Positions 37,801-45,920 are shown, numbered from the stretch's first letter. The stretch is DNA of 64,000 nt from JAKVCB01 sp963578605 (GCA_963578605.1 CAUZEA010000004.1:48387-112386), one strand, 5' to 3'. The notes: a model not told the origin generated them from the letters alone. A program made the numbers and translations.

Positions 37801-38742
37801 CCTCTGCTCAATACAGTGGCCCGGCACCGTTGGATCCTCCCCTTGGCGTCGGGCGACCTACCACAATTTCTCGAAGTTGTTACACACCGCCCACCCGCGC
37901 GCAAACGCCATGGTGACCTGGCCCGCGCCATCCTTGTTGCCAAGGGTGACGAAATCCCCGTTGAGCTCACACTCTGGTCATTTGCGACTTTGAACTTTCC
38001 AGTCGAACCCGTTGGCAGGACAGCTTCTGTCAGTGACCCGATTAACTTTTCCCTGTTGCAGTTATCCCACTATTTACGTACGGTCGAAGCGTCCATACCT
38101 CAGGTACGGAGCTTGCCGCACCAGGAAGCGATGGGCTGGGCAGAAGCCTGGTCGCACGTTCTGGGTGTGGCCCACGATCAGGCCCGACAGGCAATTGGCA
38201 ATCTGAGCAACGTGGAGATTCGTAGCCAGGTTCCCGCACAGGTTTCACCATCCGACTTATTGAATGATCAGGCCAAACGAATTGATGCCTGGCGAAATCA
38301 GGTCGGATTGCCGGATGAATCGGCAGGCTTTTCGAACAGCTCTTCCGAATCGCTTTTGGCTTTTTCGCGCATTTCGGACGAGCAAGCGGTACCAACTTAC
38401 TTCATAGCGAAGGGAGGACCGCATCTGCTTCCGGTTTGCCCGAAAACGCCTCCATTACTGACTCGCATCGGAAATCCTTTAGCCGCGTTTGGAGTCGTAT
38501 TTCTGACGATCGGTGCCATTTGGCTTGTACGAATTCCAGCAGTAATGGACTGGTTGTTACAGTGGCGACCACTACCACTCGTGATCATAGGCCTGGCATG
38601 GATGCTATTTTTGACTCCCAGTCTGCTTGGGCTAGTGATCGCATTGCTTGGACTCGCGCTCTTTTGCGGTAAGGTTGGGACAAAGCGTGATCCTGCCGCC
38701 GATTTACATTCAGAGGTTTCCGCCAAGCAGCGAAACTTCTGA
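31852..38742 (+). CDS. Giant two-module exported membrane protein, second of a coupled pair
   Basis: A protein of about 2296 residues. A hydrophobic signal (AIVVFVILGAWLPTG) is followed by beta-rich sequence to about 1060, a cluster of membrane helices at about 1068-1173, a second beta-rich stretch (about 1175-2200) and a final helix cluster at about 2204-2275. Each half opens similarly: a short strand (LFRHVYVP versus VFQILVP), then a helical patch and a YRARWDGG/WRVEHAHY-type strand. I therefore read it as two fused copies of the architecture seen in the preceding gene. ATG at 31852 overlaps the upstream stop (ATGA); a longer frame starting at 31483 only shadows that gene. No catalytic motif was recognised. 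Confidence 0.85.
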   Translation: MIQQSGNKCDTASGCLNAIVVFVILGAWLPTGVNSEEVPLLFRHVYVPAQDSRVWPRDGETYIPIEVTELQALIRDANAAVENFSRGVSITHAEYRARWDGGRLINGQAILDVNADADTPGLLTLDTRAIAIEQPRWLNDPSWPVDVGTWGAVGMANDRFGITVPGSGQLAFGWRPVPARFPRSGSMTLRLPDSPARTLVLDIPSNKRPLVPGGAIVDKVEKVPESGRNSAQVFSDSSDVQEDREVAEDAACTRWTIALPRAGPVLLDIEDAGRDSPVISPSPTYRQHLRYRLGIRGINISATLTFDSGDKLPAELVILLDRQLQLTSVREGDTELKWQFRSGNPSQGAEVVIGLVQDESHGERTLLLEAWAPIALGQDSILPILRPVGMFWSNGKFDITVDDAIELVEVVPGDKEGAIQTEVVFAEDAAGPVKATFVQLLPSATLQVHVRPQPEHSIARLLTHVKLQEREFSAEAIAEFRRNGSDQHLIEADVPPPWSIESVTSKPLESIRDWYIERQGEKQVLNIRLMTGLSPSRPLQLIVRGQRLHGDVTQPVQLGQLRMFVPRNAMLEQDWMRLSTDSDNDIRIQGSVSRLNPTELARIHAAEGPDPRSGTTIDLLTSSPDGVVSIGPVQIQSTAEVEISINLDQHPTAVHYRFRCQPHGGSSDPLRLVFSEPLPAKLWWRDSKTGQRLVAKPASTGTFDTPVDNLKSQIWELFNLHNNGQPFQFEATLTIGSRGDFQIPLAGVLGVSRQTGKAVLQSQVGQQITFEHEGLRAALPPPSSNAGTPHCVTAFRYDPTMITRPEGSPFLSILPQKTPSISSRSLFRWVDVTTIYSGGDLAVHLVRLEMGQTQQEQLVLRLPKGARLDSASIDDMAVAMERPSQHDPDGSGEVVVPPLSREVTLRYAVPVVYLGGHASLQPPLPKGDFSLLAGHWTIWSPSNFTLSGDNFPDGFVSQPQTAIPGRLSARLDRKVVFDPFHWRRWSIFPAGGTVQANSNPRPTTNPETSPPVFQGAGTYSLFGQLIEDRFSSSGGQKSLGPPLDCHVSRIAFGPEGPPIVTLVQSEQKYAIALAALLCGIASGFSAERKHVPLLIATLGFCIALYFLLPDSYRLIVTALAGGIAIGFLLGFARLEFGGRNPIARGVSVSSGVVGPLIAIGMFLIICPASGRADEAFKEQTAASKSGHHFPVFQILVPNDDQHQPVGTKHFVSESLLRELSRRSRHVRAQTAAWRVEHAHYLGGFDPLADDGQIKPTPWWVSLDIEVLARDVQVRLPFHRNQANWGELALVDGTPIALQWADDSLSCTLFVAEPGSYRVRIPFLPQEHVDHNHVEWVLNVVRVPDTRLELSLPEASPVVEIFSADAPVPVARVTASCHVGLGSTDQIRLRRVARHEVVREAQQIMDEMFWLHATQQGVKLLVQYVAQGERMQPADLQLSSGPALQLLNPARPGNFLATAESPDAGSGLQFPFDSQNAKAGQSILTFDLTDSETYGRYRLPTFHSVHPLGRRRLAISCDPSIECRVGGESGAATMEIERFLADWGAAAAKPQTVYEASVNGSSWQLTLLPRWSEPVVEETLSMIVDTKETQLRYQASIIPGRGDQFFQRLRIPKDLEVDEVNANCQGATVPVHWVRRDEQTLMVFFGHPLSREYQLAVNGRVAVPDHGPFAMPRMHVSRQSSQRQRVFLYRRDDTELSYELVEGVSEESELTNTASEIADARLAGTFWIDNGFDGTVPLSVSTNTPNVTGQSLITLHHDAVNGSWSASWKCRLRVNEGVLGSFYVQLPHHWLQTIESQTDLMVVTDQENDRSKQQIDDDSLRKVQLRLVQQVQPGDSVTVELRGPLVKLPGRGIEVPTIDLPGVRLTDRYVAVPGETNSQPAKWTRVGVDWVSDLPETMEPLQSVANPLQVFQIVDDAYQVRLQPSAFNDVQASISLADVRVVENTRGAQLIYSRFVIQPHGVSEVELVLPEDQTLVETRLAFVPPLLNTVARHRWILPLASGDLPQFLEVVTHRPPARKRHGDLARAILVAKGDEIPVELTLWSFATLNFPVEPVGRTASVSDPINFSLLQLSHYLRTVEASIPQVRSLPHQEAMGWAEAWSHVLGVAHDQARQAIGNLSNVEIRSQVPAQVSPSDLLNDQAKRIDAWRNQVGLPDESAGFSNSSSESLLAFSRISDEQAVPTYFIAKGGPHLLPVCPKTPPLLTRIGNPLAAFGVVFLTIGAIWLVRIPAVMDWLLQWRPLPLVIIGLAWMLFLTPSLLGLVIALLGLALFCGKVGTKRDPAADLHSEVSAKQRNF

Positions 38743-38871
38743 GCGCAGCCACGACTTGAGCCGAGTTGGTGTATCAACGATGCGCCCAGTTCCACGTCTT
38801 CGGCTGCCGTTGGCCTGATTGATCAGTACTGCCCAAACCCAATTCAGGATATGCCTGCAGGTCAGGGCTAT

Positions 38872-39417
38872 TTATCCCAAGTTGTCGGAGAAAAACGTGT
38901 CAGGAAGAATTCGGTCTGCTGCCCGACCCAGTTCATCCTGGGTGCGCCGCTGGCCGACGGAGTGCCAGGCAGCCACATCTTTGAGCTCTGGCATTAATTC
39001 GATGAGCTGTTGCTCAAGCATTGTGCCAAGTCTCTCCAACGACTCAGCACCTGCTGCACATGCCATTTCTTTGATGGAACGCGCCGTTTTCATCACACGT
39101 AGCAAGCGGGCCCGCGTCATGACTGGATTCGCTAACGGTGTGTCGACATCGAGCAGCAAGTCGACAATCGGTACGTCCAAGGTTTGCTGCCAGCGATACA
39201 ATTCCGACAGAGTCATATCGCAAGTCTCTTGCTCTTGTTGGCGGACTTGATCCATCGACGCGCCCATGCGACGTGCAGCACTTCGTAACGAAATGCCCTG
39301 CTGACGACGAATGTTTGCAACTCGGTGCAGTGGACGATTAGTATCTGCGGGCGGCACGACCGCAGACGGCATTCCCAGGAATTCGGTTCTTGTGTTCAAA
39401 TCGTCGGCGATACTCAT
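38872..39417 (-). CDS. XRE-type helix-turn-helix regulator
   Basis: A 181-residue DNA-binding protein. The helix-turn-helix is at about 32-85: VANIRRQQGISLRSAARRMGAS, then QVRQQEQETCDMTLSELYRWQQTLDVPI, closely following the XRE layout. The C-terminal half is helical and may mediate oligomerisation. The start is fixed by AGGAGG eight bases before the ATG at 39417. A 59-bp inverted repeat starts 22 bp upstream of it and could be its own operator. It stands alone and converges on the giant-protein operon. Confidence 0.85.
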   Translation of the reverse strand: MSIADDLNTRTEFLGMPSAVVPPADTNRPLHRVANIRRQQGISLRSAARRMGASMDQVRQQEQETCDMTLSELYRWQQTLDVPIVDLLLDVDTPLANPVMTRARLLRVMKTARSIKEMACAAGAESLERLGTMLEQQLIELMPELKDVAAWHSVGQRRTQDELGRAADRILPDTFFSDNLG

Positions 39418-39438
39418 AACACGTCCTCCTTTTGGGAG

Positions 39439-39497
39439 TGCGCATGATCAAGCAAGACTTTGACTGTTCACGAACAAAAGGTCTTGCTTGTTGCGCA
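39439..39497. promoter_or_regulatory. Large inverted repeat upstream of the XRE regulator
   Basis: CAAGCAAGAC (39449-39458) is the exact reverse complement of GTCTTGCTTG (39481-39490). Outside it, TGCGCA occurs on both sides (39439-39444, 39492-39497) and extends the stem past a small bulge; inside, GTTC/GAAC closes the loop. It could be an operator or an RNA hairpin in the leader. Confidence 0.6.
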
Positions 39498-39763
39498 AAG
39501 GTACCTGGTCGGGACTTCTCTCCCTGCACGAGCTGAAGTCCACAACGGACAAACCAAAAAAGGCAGCTAACACATGCATGCGTACACGAGCTCTTCCATG
39601 CCACCAACTTTGCCGGTACCGTCGCTTCGCTCCCTTGAATGCGAATCGAACCTTGCCCAGGCACCAGACGAGACGAGTCGGCTGTAAAGCCTATCAGGTA
39701 GGATGTCGGCATAACCCCTACCAACTCCAGTATATTAGCGCACAGATGCCGGTACGACAAGAG

Positions 39764-40309
39764 CTACACAAGCAGGTTGCGAAATTTTTTTGCAAACTGG
39801 CGGGACGGGCCAGCGGGACGATGGCCCAATTGGTCATCAGTCAGTCGCGGCCAGTCTGATTTTCTGTTGAAAAACGCGGACCGTGCTGCGTTGGAACTGC
39901 ACCGAAACAATTTTTTAGCGGCTCTTGGAATGGCGTGACAAACTAGATCAAAAAGTAAGACAATAAGGCCGATCCGCAACTCGGTTCCATTTCTATTGTG
40001 GTTGACGCACCCACCTGGCCTGGCCGTTTCCATGTTGCCCGCCTTACACGGTGGTTTCACTTGGTGACGAACGTGTTTGGTCACGGACTGGGTTCCTGGT
40101 TGCACGGCATGTTGTCCTACGGAGATTTGCAGAAATCCTGCGGCGAGCTCACTTACCACTTCGAACAAGTCATCCGTCGAGCCATCATCGATGTTGAGCA
40201 AGGTGAACTGGTTGGTTGTTTCACTCGCCACTTCAAGCATCCGGACCACATCGCGGCGTAGTTGTAACTCGTTATCATGGGCAGGGAGAACGAACGTCAG
40301 TGATTTCAT
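39764..40309 (-). pseudogene. Degenerate family-2 glycosyltransferase fragment
   Basis: The first 80 codons match the N-terminus of family-2 glycosyltransferases: SLTFVLPAHDNELQLRRDVVRMLE, then FTLLNIDDGSTDDLFEVVSELA, including the nucleotide-sugar DDGSTD motif. The remaining 100 residues (from about GTQSVTKHV) have no glycosyltransferase features: the second acidic motif and acceptor region are absent and composition looks random. I infer a truncated, decaying gene, although expression of a short protein cannot be excluded. ATG at 40309 sits two bases after AGAGG. The flanking 39498-39763 region shows nothing coding. Confidence 0.5.
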
Positions 40310-40600
40310 CACCTCTTGAACTCCCGGTGTCTGGATCGTCTGAAAGACCGCGTAGGGTGAGTTGCCTTGGACCGTGTTGGTTTTGTCGTGTCATCGGTGC
40401 TGCTATATCTACATCCTGCAGTTTGCAAGACAGGTTGGTACGGTGATAAGCACCGCGACGGTTGTGCGGTTCACGTCACGCGGTTTATGCTAAAATCCGG
40501 GTACCACTACCTCATGACCCATGCAGTGATAGCACTTTGGCGGCAGGCATTTCTTGCCAACGGGACCCAGCCAACGCCAAAACCCTTGGAGTAAGAAACT

Positions 40601-40996
40601 GTGACCAACTTTCCCAACGATGTCCCCGATTTCTCCAAAGCAGGTGGACTGATCACGGCGGTGACCCAGGATGCCGAGAGCGGCGAGGTACTGATGGTTG
40701 CCTACATGAATCGCGAGGCCTTTGAGGAGACCCTCGCCACCAATCGAGTTGTGTACTACAGCCGCAGCCGCAAACGCTTGTGGCGCAAAGGCGAGGAGAG
40801 TGGCAACATACAGCAGCTTCGCGGGGTCTTCATCGACTGCGATGCCGATGCTGTTCTTTTGAAGGTGGAGCAAATTGGTGGGGCCGCGTGCCACGAAGGT
40901 TACCGGAGTTGTTTTTTTCGCAAGGTAGAGTCGACGGGGCTCCAGCTAGTTGGCCAGCGCGTGTTTGATCCGAAAGAGGTTTACGGGAAAGAGTAA
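40601..40996 (+). CDS. hisI: Phosphoribosyl-AMP cyclohydrolase
   Basis: A 131-residue cytoplasmic enzyme of histidine biosynthesis that opens the purine ring of phosphoribosyl-AMP. The zinc and magnesium ligands are in FIDCDADA (C80 and Asp residues) and GAACHEGYRSCF (C97 and C104). Length equals stand-alone HisI, without the HisE domain. GTG start at 40601 with GGAG ten bases upstream. No other his gene is nearby. Confidence 0.96.
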   Translation: MTNFPNDVPDFSKAGGLITAVTQDAESGEVLMVAYMNREAFEETLATNRVVYYSRSRKRLWRKGEESGNIQQLRGVFIDCDADAVLLKVEQIGGAACHEGYRSCFFRKVESTGLQLVGQRVFDPKEVYGKE

Positions 40997-41441
40997 CCTC
41001 GATGGGTGGTTGATTTTCCGGAGGCGGGTCCCAAATAGACTACTCACTCCGCGGCAGTGAGGCCGCAGGGCAAATGCCTGCTTGGGTCGCTTTGCCACGC
41101 CACCACTACGGGTCGTCCTGCACTTCCAGGGAAGCGTCCGAGCAGCGGTGCCCAGGCCGAGTGCCAATTTAGACCCCCACTGCATAACCAATGCAAAGAC
41201 TCAGGACCGATATTGTAGCTACCTACAGAAGCATGTGTGTTACCCGAGTTGCGTGCGATGGAACTACTGAAACGCTATCGCAGCACCAGGGAAAGAATTG
41301 CAGCGATGTTACTTTCCAGGAAAGATTACGTTGCACGAGGTCGGCGAGTCGCGCACACGGATGGAGTGACAGAAGTTGTGCCCAGGTTTGCAGCTGTGTT
41401 GCCTGCTATTACAAGCGTCCCCGAGATTCTTGGCGTGTGGG
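40997..41441. other. Gene-free interval between hisI and a convergent gene
   Basis: About 445 bp. It contains a small perfect hairpin CTCACT-CCGCGGC-AGTGAG (41045-41063) and GCAGG/CCTGC just after it, neither followed by a T-run. Frames crossing 41191-41557 overlap the end of the next gene and look non-coding. Confidence 0.4.
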
Positions 41442-43055
41442 TCATGGTGAAGGTTTCGGGCTGTAAGAAGTTGGCAGGGGTAGATTTTCCGGACGATCTG
41501 CCTGGCGGTTCGCAACCAAACGCCGGACAAATTCACCGGAAACACTACTCAGAGTGAAGACTTCACTTTTCCCCTGCGAGGATTTCGGACGCACAATACA
41601 AATGACCTCGGCCTCGGCAGCGCGACTCATGATTTCGTGCAAAGCAGCTTGTTCGGCAACGCTTAACGGTGGGGAATCCAATTTTGCCCCCGGCTGTGAT
41701 GGAAGATCCCGTACTTGGTCATCACGACTTAGGGCAACCGCCGGTTTGACGGTTTGCAGAGGGTCTTGCGAAGAGCCGAACGGTGACTCTCGCGAGGGTG
41801 AGGCTGGGTGTGGCTGCCTCGTCGCTTGAGGGAAAGGTCTTTGGGCAGTCGGTGAGGTCACGTCTGTCGCGTAGATTTCACTGAGCCCGATATAAGCGAG
41901 TTGTTCATGTACAGACTCAAGCCCGGTGTAGAGCCCTTCGTTGCCTTTAGGATCGGCTGCGTAGCAGATCCCAATAAGTTGGCCTTGATCGTTGAACAGC
42001 CCACCACCACTGCGACCTTCAACTGGAGAGCCTGCAGCTTCGATATTTGGAGCCCCCAGATAACGGTTGATATCTGTGATGTGGGTTTGCGCGATGGTCG
42101 GATTCGCACCGTGATTGCACCCAACAGTTTGGACAAAATCGTTTTTACCGATTCGTGTTCCTGGTCTGGCTACCGTTGCAACACAAATTTCTTGAGTTGG
42201 TTTAACACTCACCAGACCAATGTCGCGATCCAGGTCGTAATGGATGACTTGACCGGCGAGCTGTTCAAAAACTTTGGGGCCGGCTGGTGTCATGCGAAAC
42301 AACTCGACATGTACCGGACCTTGTCCAGCGGAATCGCGGAAAATATGCCCGCAGGTGATGATGAGTGCCTCGCCCCCACGGGCGTCGATTAAAGTTCCCG
42401 TTCCCCACGAGTGCCCTGTGCCATCTTGAATGCGGAGCCTCACCGTCGAGTTAATCAAGGTCGCATCTACAGGATTTGCCGTCGGCGCGCGCACGGCCAG
42501 TGGTGAGCTCGCATAAATGCTGGAGCGAGCCCCGTTCTGGCTGGGCAATTTGACCGATGATTGAGAAGCGAGTTTGCCGGGGGGCCAGGGCTGTGATTGT
42601 GGGCCACTGCGAACTGATGTCAAGTGGGGATTGGTCCATGGATTGACTGTTTCGCCAAGCTGGTTCGAAACAGCAGTTGCCCCGGATAACGCTGGTGGTT
42701 GAGGCGGTCTCACGGGTTGGTTGCTCTTGGCGGCGCGTTGGATGATTTGCTCCAAGCGGGCATAGCTCGTCGCGCCGGTCACCCGCTCGGTTTCCTGGCT
42801 GTCTACAACCATGATGAAGCTGGGAACCTTCGTCACCTGGAATTGTGACGCAATTGCCTGTTCCTCAGGCGACCCCATGATGTTCACCTTGCGGACTGGA
42901 TAGCCAGCCGTGATCAATTGTGCTACAGTCGGCTCCATTCTCCGACAGGGAGCGCAACTCGGAGAGTAGAAGTCATAAAGCACTATTTCCTGTGCGAGTG
43001 TGGTACAGGACAATGTGAGCAAGCTGGCAGCTGCCGTCATCGAAAGCTTGACCAT
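41442..43055 (-). CDS. Exported thioredoxin-fold / trypsin-like serine protease fusion
   Basis: A 537-residue protein. A signal peptide (residues 1-22) precedes a thioredoxin-like domain with active site CAPC (C34, C37) and the cis-Pro region VTKVPSFIMVV. A Pro/Ser-rich linker (about 110-200) leads to a trypsin-like domain with His237 (TCGHIF), Asp278 (DLDRDIGLV) and Ser349 (GRSGGGLF), a complete triad. The C-terminal 150 residues are low-complexity with a short helical part. It could link periplasmic disulfide chemistry to proteolysis; the pairing is unusual. The start is fixed by AGGAGG before ATG 43055; a TTG nine codons upstream lacks a site. A 15-bp inverted repeat lies 64 bp upstream. 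Confidence 0.87.
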   Translation of the reverse strand: MVKLSMTAAASLLTLSCTTLAQEIVLYDFYSPSCAPCRRMEPTVAQLITAGYPVRKVNIMGSPEEQAIASQFQVTKVPSFIMVVDSQETERVTGATSYARLEQIIQRAAKSNQPVRPPQPPALSGATAVSNQLGETVNPWTNPHLTSVRSGPQSQPWPPGKLASQSSVKLPSQNGARSSIYASSPLAVRAPTANPVDATLINSTVRLRIQDGTGHSWGTGTLIDARGGEALIITCGHIFRDSAGQGPVHVELFRMTPAGPKVFEQLAGQVIHYDLDRDIGLVSVKPTQEICVATVARPGTRIGKNDFVQTVGCNHGANPTIAQTHITDINRYLGAPNIEAAGSPVEGRSGGGLFNDQGQLIGICYAADPKGNEGLYTGLESVHEQLAYIGLSEIYATDVTSPTAQRPFPQATRQPHPASPSRESPFGSSQDPLQTVKPAVALSRDDQVRDLPSQPGAKLDSPPLSVAEQAALHEIMSRAAEAEVICIVRPKSSQGKSEVFTLSSVSGEFVRRLVANRQADRPENLPLPTSYSPKPSP

Positions 43056-43118
43056 TCGTTCCCTCCTTGGAATCGCGGTCAAAGGGAAGTTAATTTTCCG
43101 GTGTTAACCGGTTGCGGT

Positions 43119-43151
43119 TACCGTTCGTCACCCATGGGGTGGCGAACGGTA
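43119..43151. promoter_or_regulatory. Perfect 15-bp inverted repeat upstream of the thioredoxin-protease gene
   Basis: TACCGTTCGTCACCC (43119-43133), loop ATG, then GGGTGGCGAACGGTA (43137-43151); all positions pair, one as G-T. No T-run follows on either side, so an operator or mRNA-stabilising hairpin is more likely than a terminator. Confidence 0.6.
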
Positions 43152-43453
43152 GTCGTTACCCTCACGTCCTGCGAGAAGCAACGATTCGTCATAGTTTGGT
43201 GGGTGTTTTTTTAGGGGGGATCTCTCGGAGTGGGGCGGGATAGTCGCGAAAGTTCGTAATTCCTACAAGGCCAGCTGACTCGCCGATGGCTCATTTCCCC
43301 GTTTCTGGCCGCGATTACGGCGAGGAGCAAGTGAGAGCAGATGTTATGCCAAAGCTGTGGATCAGCGGCTTTTCCGAAAGTTCTGACTGAGGCTACAATA
43401 GGCCCGCCTACCAAGCTATCAGCTATCACCGCAAACAAAGCAGTTCCAGTTCC

Positions 43454-45499
43454 ATGACGCGTCGTATTTTGGTGACCTCTGCCCTCCCCTACGCCAATGG
43501 TCACATTCACATTGGCCACCTGGTGGAGTACTTGCAGACTGACATTTGGGTTCGCTTCCAGAAACTCATTGGTAATCGCTGCGTGTATGTGTGTGCTGAT
43601 GACACCCACGGCACGGCGATCATGATTCGCGCACGGCAGGAGAATCGGAGCGAGGAATCTTTAATTGCCGAAATGCAGCAAGTCCACGAACGCGACTTTG
43701 CCGAATTCGACATTGAATTTGACAACTACGGCAGTACACACAGTCCTGAGAATCAGGCCCTCTGTGGAGAGATCTGGCAAGCGATTGGTGAAGCCGGACT
43801 TATTAAAGAAGACGAAGTTGAACAGCTTTTTGATCCGGAAGCAGGTACATTTCTTGCGGATCGCTTTGTTCGTGGAAGCTGCCCCAAATGTGGGGCCGAG
43901 GACCAGCCGGGTGACAATTGCGTCGTGTGCGGTGCCACTTATAGCCCTGCAGAACTTGTCCATCCGCGTAGTACCCTCAGTGGTGCAACGCCCGAGGTGC
44001 GTTCGGCATCGCACCTGTTTATTGAACTTGAGCAATTGCATGAGTTCCTCGAGGCGTGGACGCAATCAGGTCAGCCTCTCCAGCCAGAAACCGCCAATTA
44101 TCTGAAAGGTCATTTCCTGAGCGATCCCCTTCGTGATTGGGACGTTTCCCGGCCGGCACCATATTTTGGTTTTGAAATTCCCGACAGCCCGGGCAACTAC
44201 TGGTACGTATGGTTTGATGCGCCGATCGGTTACATGGCGTCGACTCGCCAGTGGTGTGATCGTGTCGGCGAGGATTTCGACGACTGGTGGCGATCAACGG
44301 ATTGCGAGATCCATCATTTCATTGGCAAAGACATTACATATTTTCACACGCTGTTTTGGCCTGGCATGCTGAAAACGGCAGGCTTTACCCTGCCGCACAA
44401 GGTGCATATTCACGGTTTTCTGACCGTAGATGGTCAGAAAATGTCCAAGAGCAACGGGACATTCGTTGCGGCTGGCACCTATCTGAAACATCTCGACCCG
44501 AGTTTCCTGCGATATTTTTACGCATCCAAGCTTTCCCATCGAGTCGACGATATCGATCTTTCGTTTGACGATTTTTTGGCAAAGGTTAACGCGGATCTGA
44601 TCGGCAAAGTGGTGAATCTGGCAAGCCGGTCGGCCAAGTTCGTCGCGACCGTAGGTTTGTCTAAAGCGTATCCCGAGGATGGAGGTCTCTTTGCCGAGGC
44701 GGCGAAGATCGGTGATGAAATTAAAGAGGCATATGAGAAATGTGACTACAGTCGGGCCATGCGTCTGGTGATGTCGCTGGCCGATCGGGCCAATCCTTAC
44801 GTCGAGGACAACAAGCCCTGGGAACTTCGCAAAGACCCTACCCAGAACCAAGAACTGCAAGATGTTTGCACGGTATCGCTCAACTTGTTCCGGCAGTTGG
44901 CGATCTACCTTGCGCCAGTCTTGCCACGACTTGCCCAGCAGACCGGTGAACTGTTGGGAAAGCCAATTGAGCATTGGGACGAATCGAAGAGACCGCTCAC
45001 CGGAATACCTGTGGCGAAATTCAAGCACATGCTTTGTCGCGTAGAAGAAAAGGATATACAGGCCATGATTGATGAAAGCAAAGAAGTTGATTCGGTTTCA
45101 GCCTGTTCGGCAGACATCGAAGATCGCTGGAATGATTCGGGAGATGCGATTGCTGCAGAGCCACTAGCAGACGAGTGCTCGATTGACGATTTCGTTAAGG
45201 TTGATCTCCGCGTGGCTCGGGTCATCGCTGCCGAGGACGTTCCCGAAGCCCGCAAACTCTTGAAGCTCACGCTGAGTCTCGGAGGTGGTGAGTTGCGAAC
45301 AGTATTTGCGGGTATCAAAGCAGCCTACGAACCAGAGAAACTGATTGGTCGTCTCGTGGTTTGCGTCGCCAATTTGGCACCCCGCAAGATGAAGTTTGGT
45401 ACGAGCGAAGGAATGGTGACTGCTAGTGGTCCGGGCGGTGGGGATATTTTTCTACTCGCGCCTGACGACGGGGCGGTACCTGGACAGCGGGTCCATTGA
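43454..45499 (+). CDS. metG: Methionyl-tRNA synthetase
   Basis: A 681-residue class I synthetase. The HIGH motif is ANGHIHIGHLVEY (about residues 14-26). A zinc knuckle CPKCGAEDQPGDNCVVC follows near 140-156. KMSKS occurs as GQKMSKSNGTF near 327-337. The anticodon-binding helical domain is followed by a C-terminal tRNA-binding OB-fold (about 576-681, starting DDFVKVDLRVARV), used for dimerisation. Full length, ATG at 43454. Confidence 0.98.
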   Translation: MTRRILVTSALPYANGHIHIGHLVEYLQTDIWVRFQKLIGNRCVYVCADDTHGTAIMIRARQENRSEESLIAEMQQVHERDFAEFDIEFDNYGSTHSPENQALCGEIWQAIGEAGLIKEDEVEQLFDPEAGTFLADRFVRGSCPKCGAEDQPGDNCVVCGATYSPAELVHPRSTLSGATPEVRSASHLFIELEQLHEFLEAWTQSGQPLQPETANYLKGHFLSDPLRDWDVSRPAPYFGFEIPDSPGNYWYVWFDAPIGYMASTRQWCDRVGEDFDDWWRSTDCEIHHFIGKDITYFHTLFWPGMLKTAGFTLPHKVHIHGFLTVDGQKMSKSNGTFVAAGTYLKHLDPSFLRYFYASKLSHRVDDIDLSFDDFLAKVNADLIGKVVNLASRSAKFVATVGLSKAYPEDGGLFAEAAKIGDEIKEAYEKCDYSRAMRLVMSLADRANPYVEDNKPWELRKDPTQNQELQDVCTVSLNLFRQLAIYLAPVLPRLAQQTGELLGKPIEHWDESKRPLTGIPVAKFKHMLCRVEEKDIQAMIDESKEVDSVSACSADIEDRWNDSGDAIAAEPLADECSIDDFVKVDLRVARVIAAEDVPEARKLLKLTLSLGGGELRTVFAGIKAAYEPEKLIGRLVVCVANLAPRKMKFGTSEGMVTASGPGGGDIFLLAPDDGAVPGQRVH

Positions 45500-45518
45500 T
45501 CCGAGGTGCGGGTAGAAG

Positions 45519-45920
45519 TCAGGGTTTGACAGAGTGGGCTTTTAAATCTTTGAGCGAGATGTAGTCCAAGGCCTTTTCATGCGTCGCTTCAAGTACCACT
45601 TGGGGTGCCTGTCCTGCTTGCAGGGCTTCCTGCCAGCGGGGGGCACAGAGGCACCAGCGGTCGCCAGGTTGAAGCCCGGCGAACCCGTGCTTGGGCATCG
45701 GCGTGCTAAGGTCGTTACCGGCCGCTTGTGAAAACGCCAGGAATTCCTCAGTGACCTGGCAACATACGGAATGCGATCCCACATCTTCAGGGCTGGTGTT
45801 ACAACAGCCATCGCGAAAAAAACCAGTAAGTGGCTCGGTTGAACAGGTTTGGAGTTTTCCTCCGAGCACGTTTTTAGCCTGCGTTTTTTTAATAACACTG
45901 TTGGGGGGAATGGCAATCAT
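45519..45920 (-). CDS. DUF2237 family protein
   Basis: A 133-residue protein matching DUF2237 over its whole length: NVLGGKLQTCSTEPLTGFFRDGCCNT, then HSVCCQVTEEFLAFSQAAGNDLSTP and GDRWCLCAPRWQEAL. Four or more conserved cysteines suggest metal binding or redox activity, but the family's function is unknown to me. The gene converges on metG with a 19-bp gap. Confidence 0.9.
   Translation of the reverse strand: MIAIPPNSVIKKTQAKNVLGGKLQTCSTEPLTGFFRDGCCNTSPEDVGSHSVCCQVTEEFLAFSQAAGNDLSTPMPKHGFAGLQPGDRWCLCAPRWQEALQAGQAPQVVLEATHEKALDYISLKDLKAHSVKP

Noticed and set aside
41191..41557. Plus-strand frames at the end of the thioredoxin-protease gene
   Set aside because: They overlap a well-supported gene on the opposite strand and show no domain or start signal.
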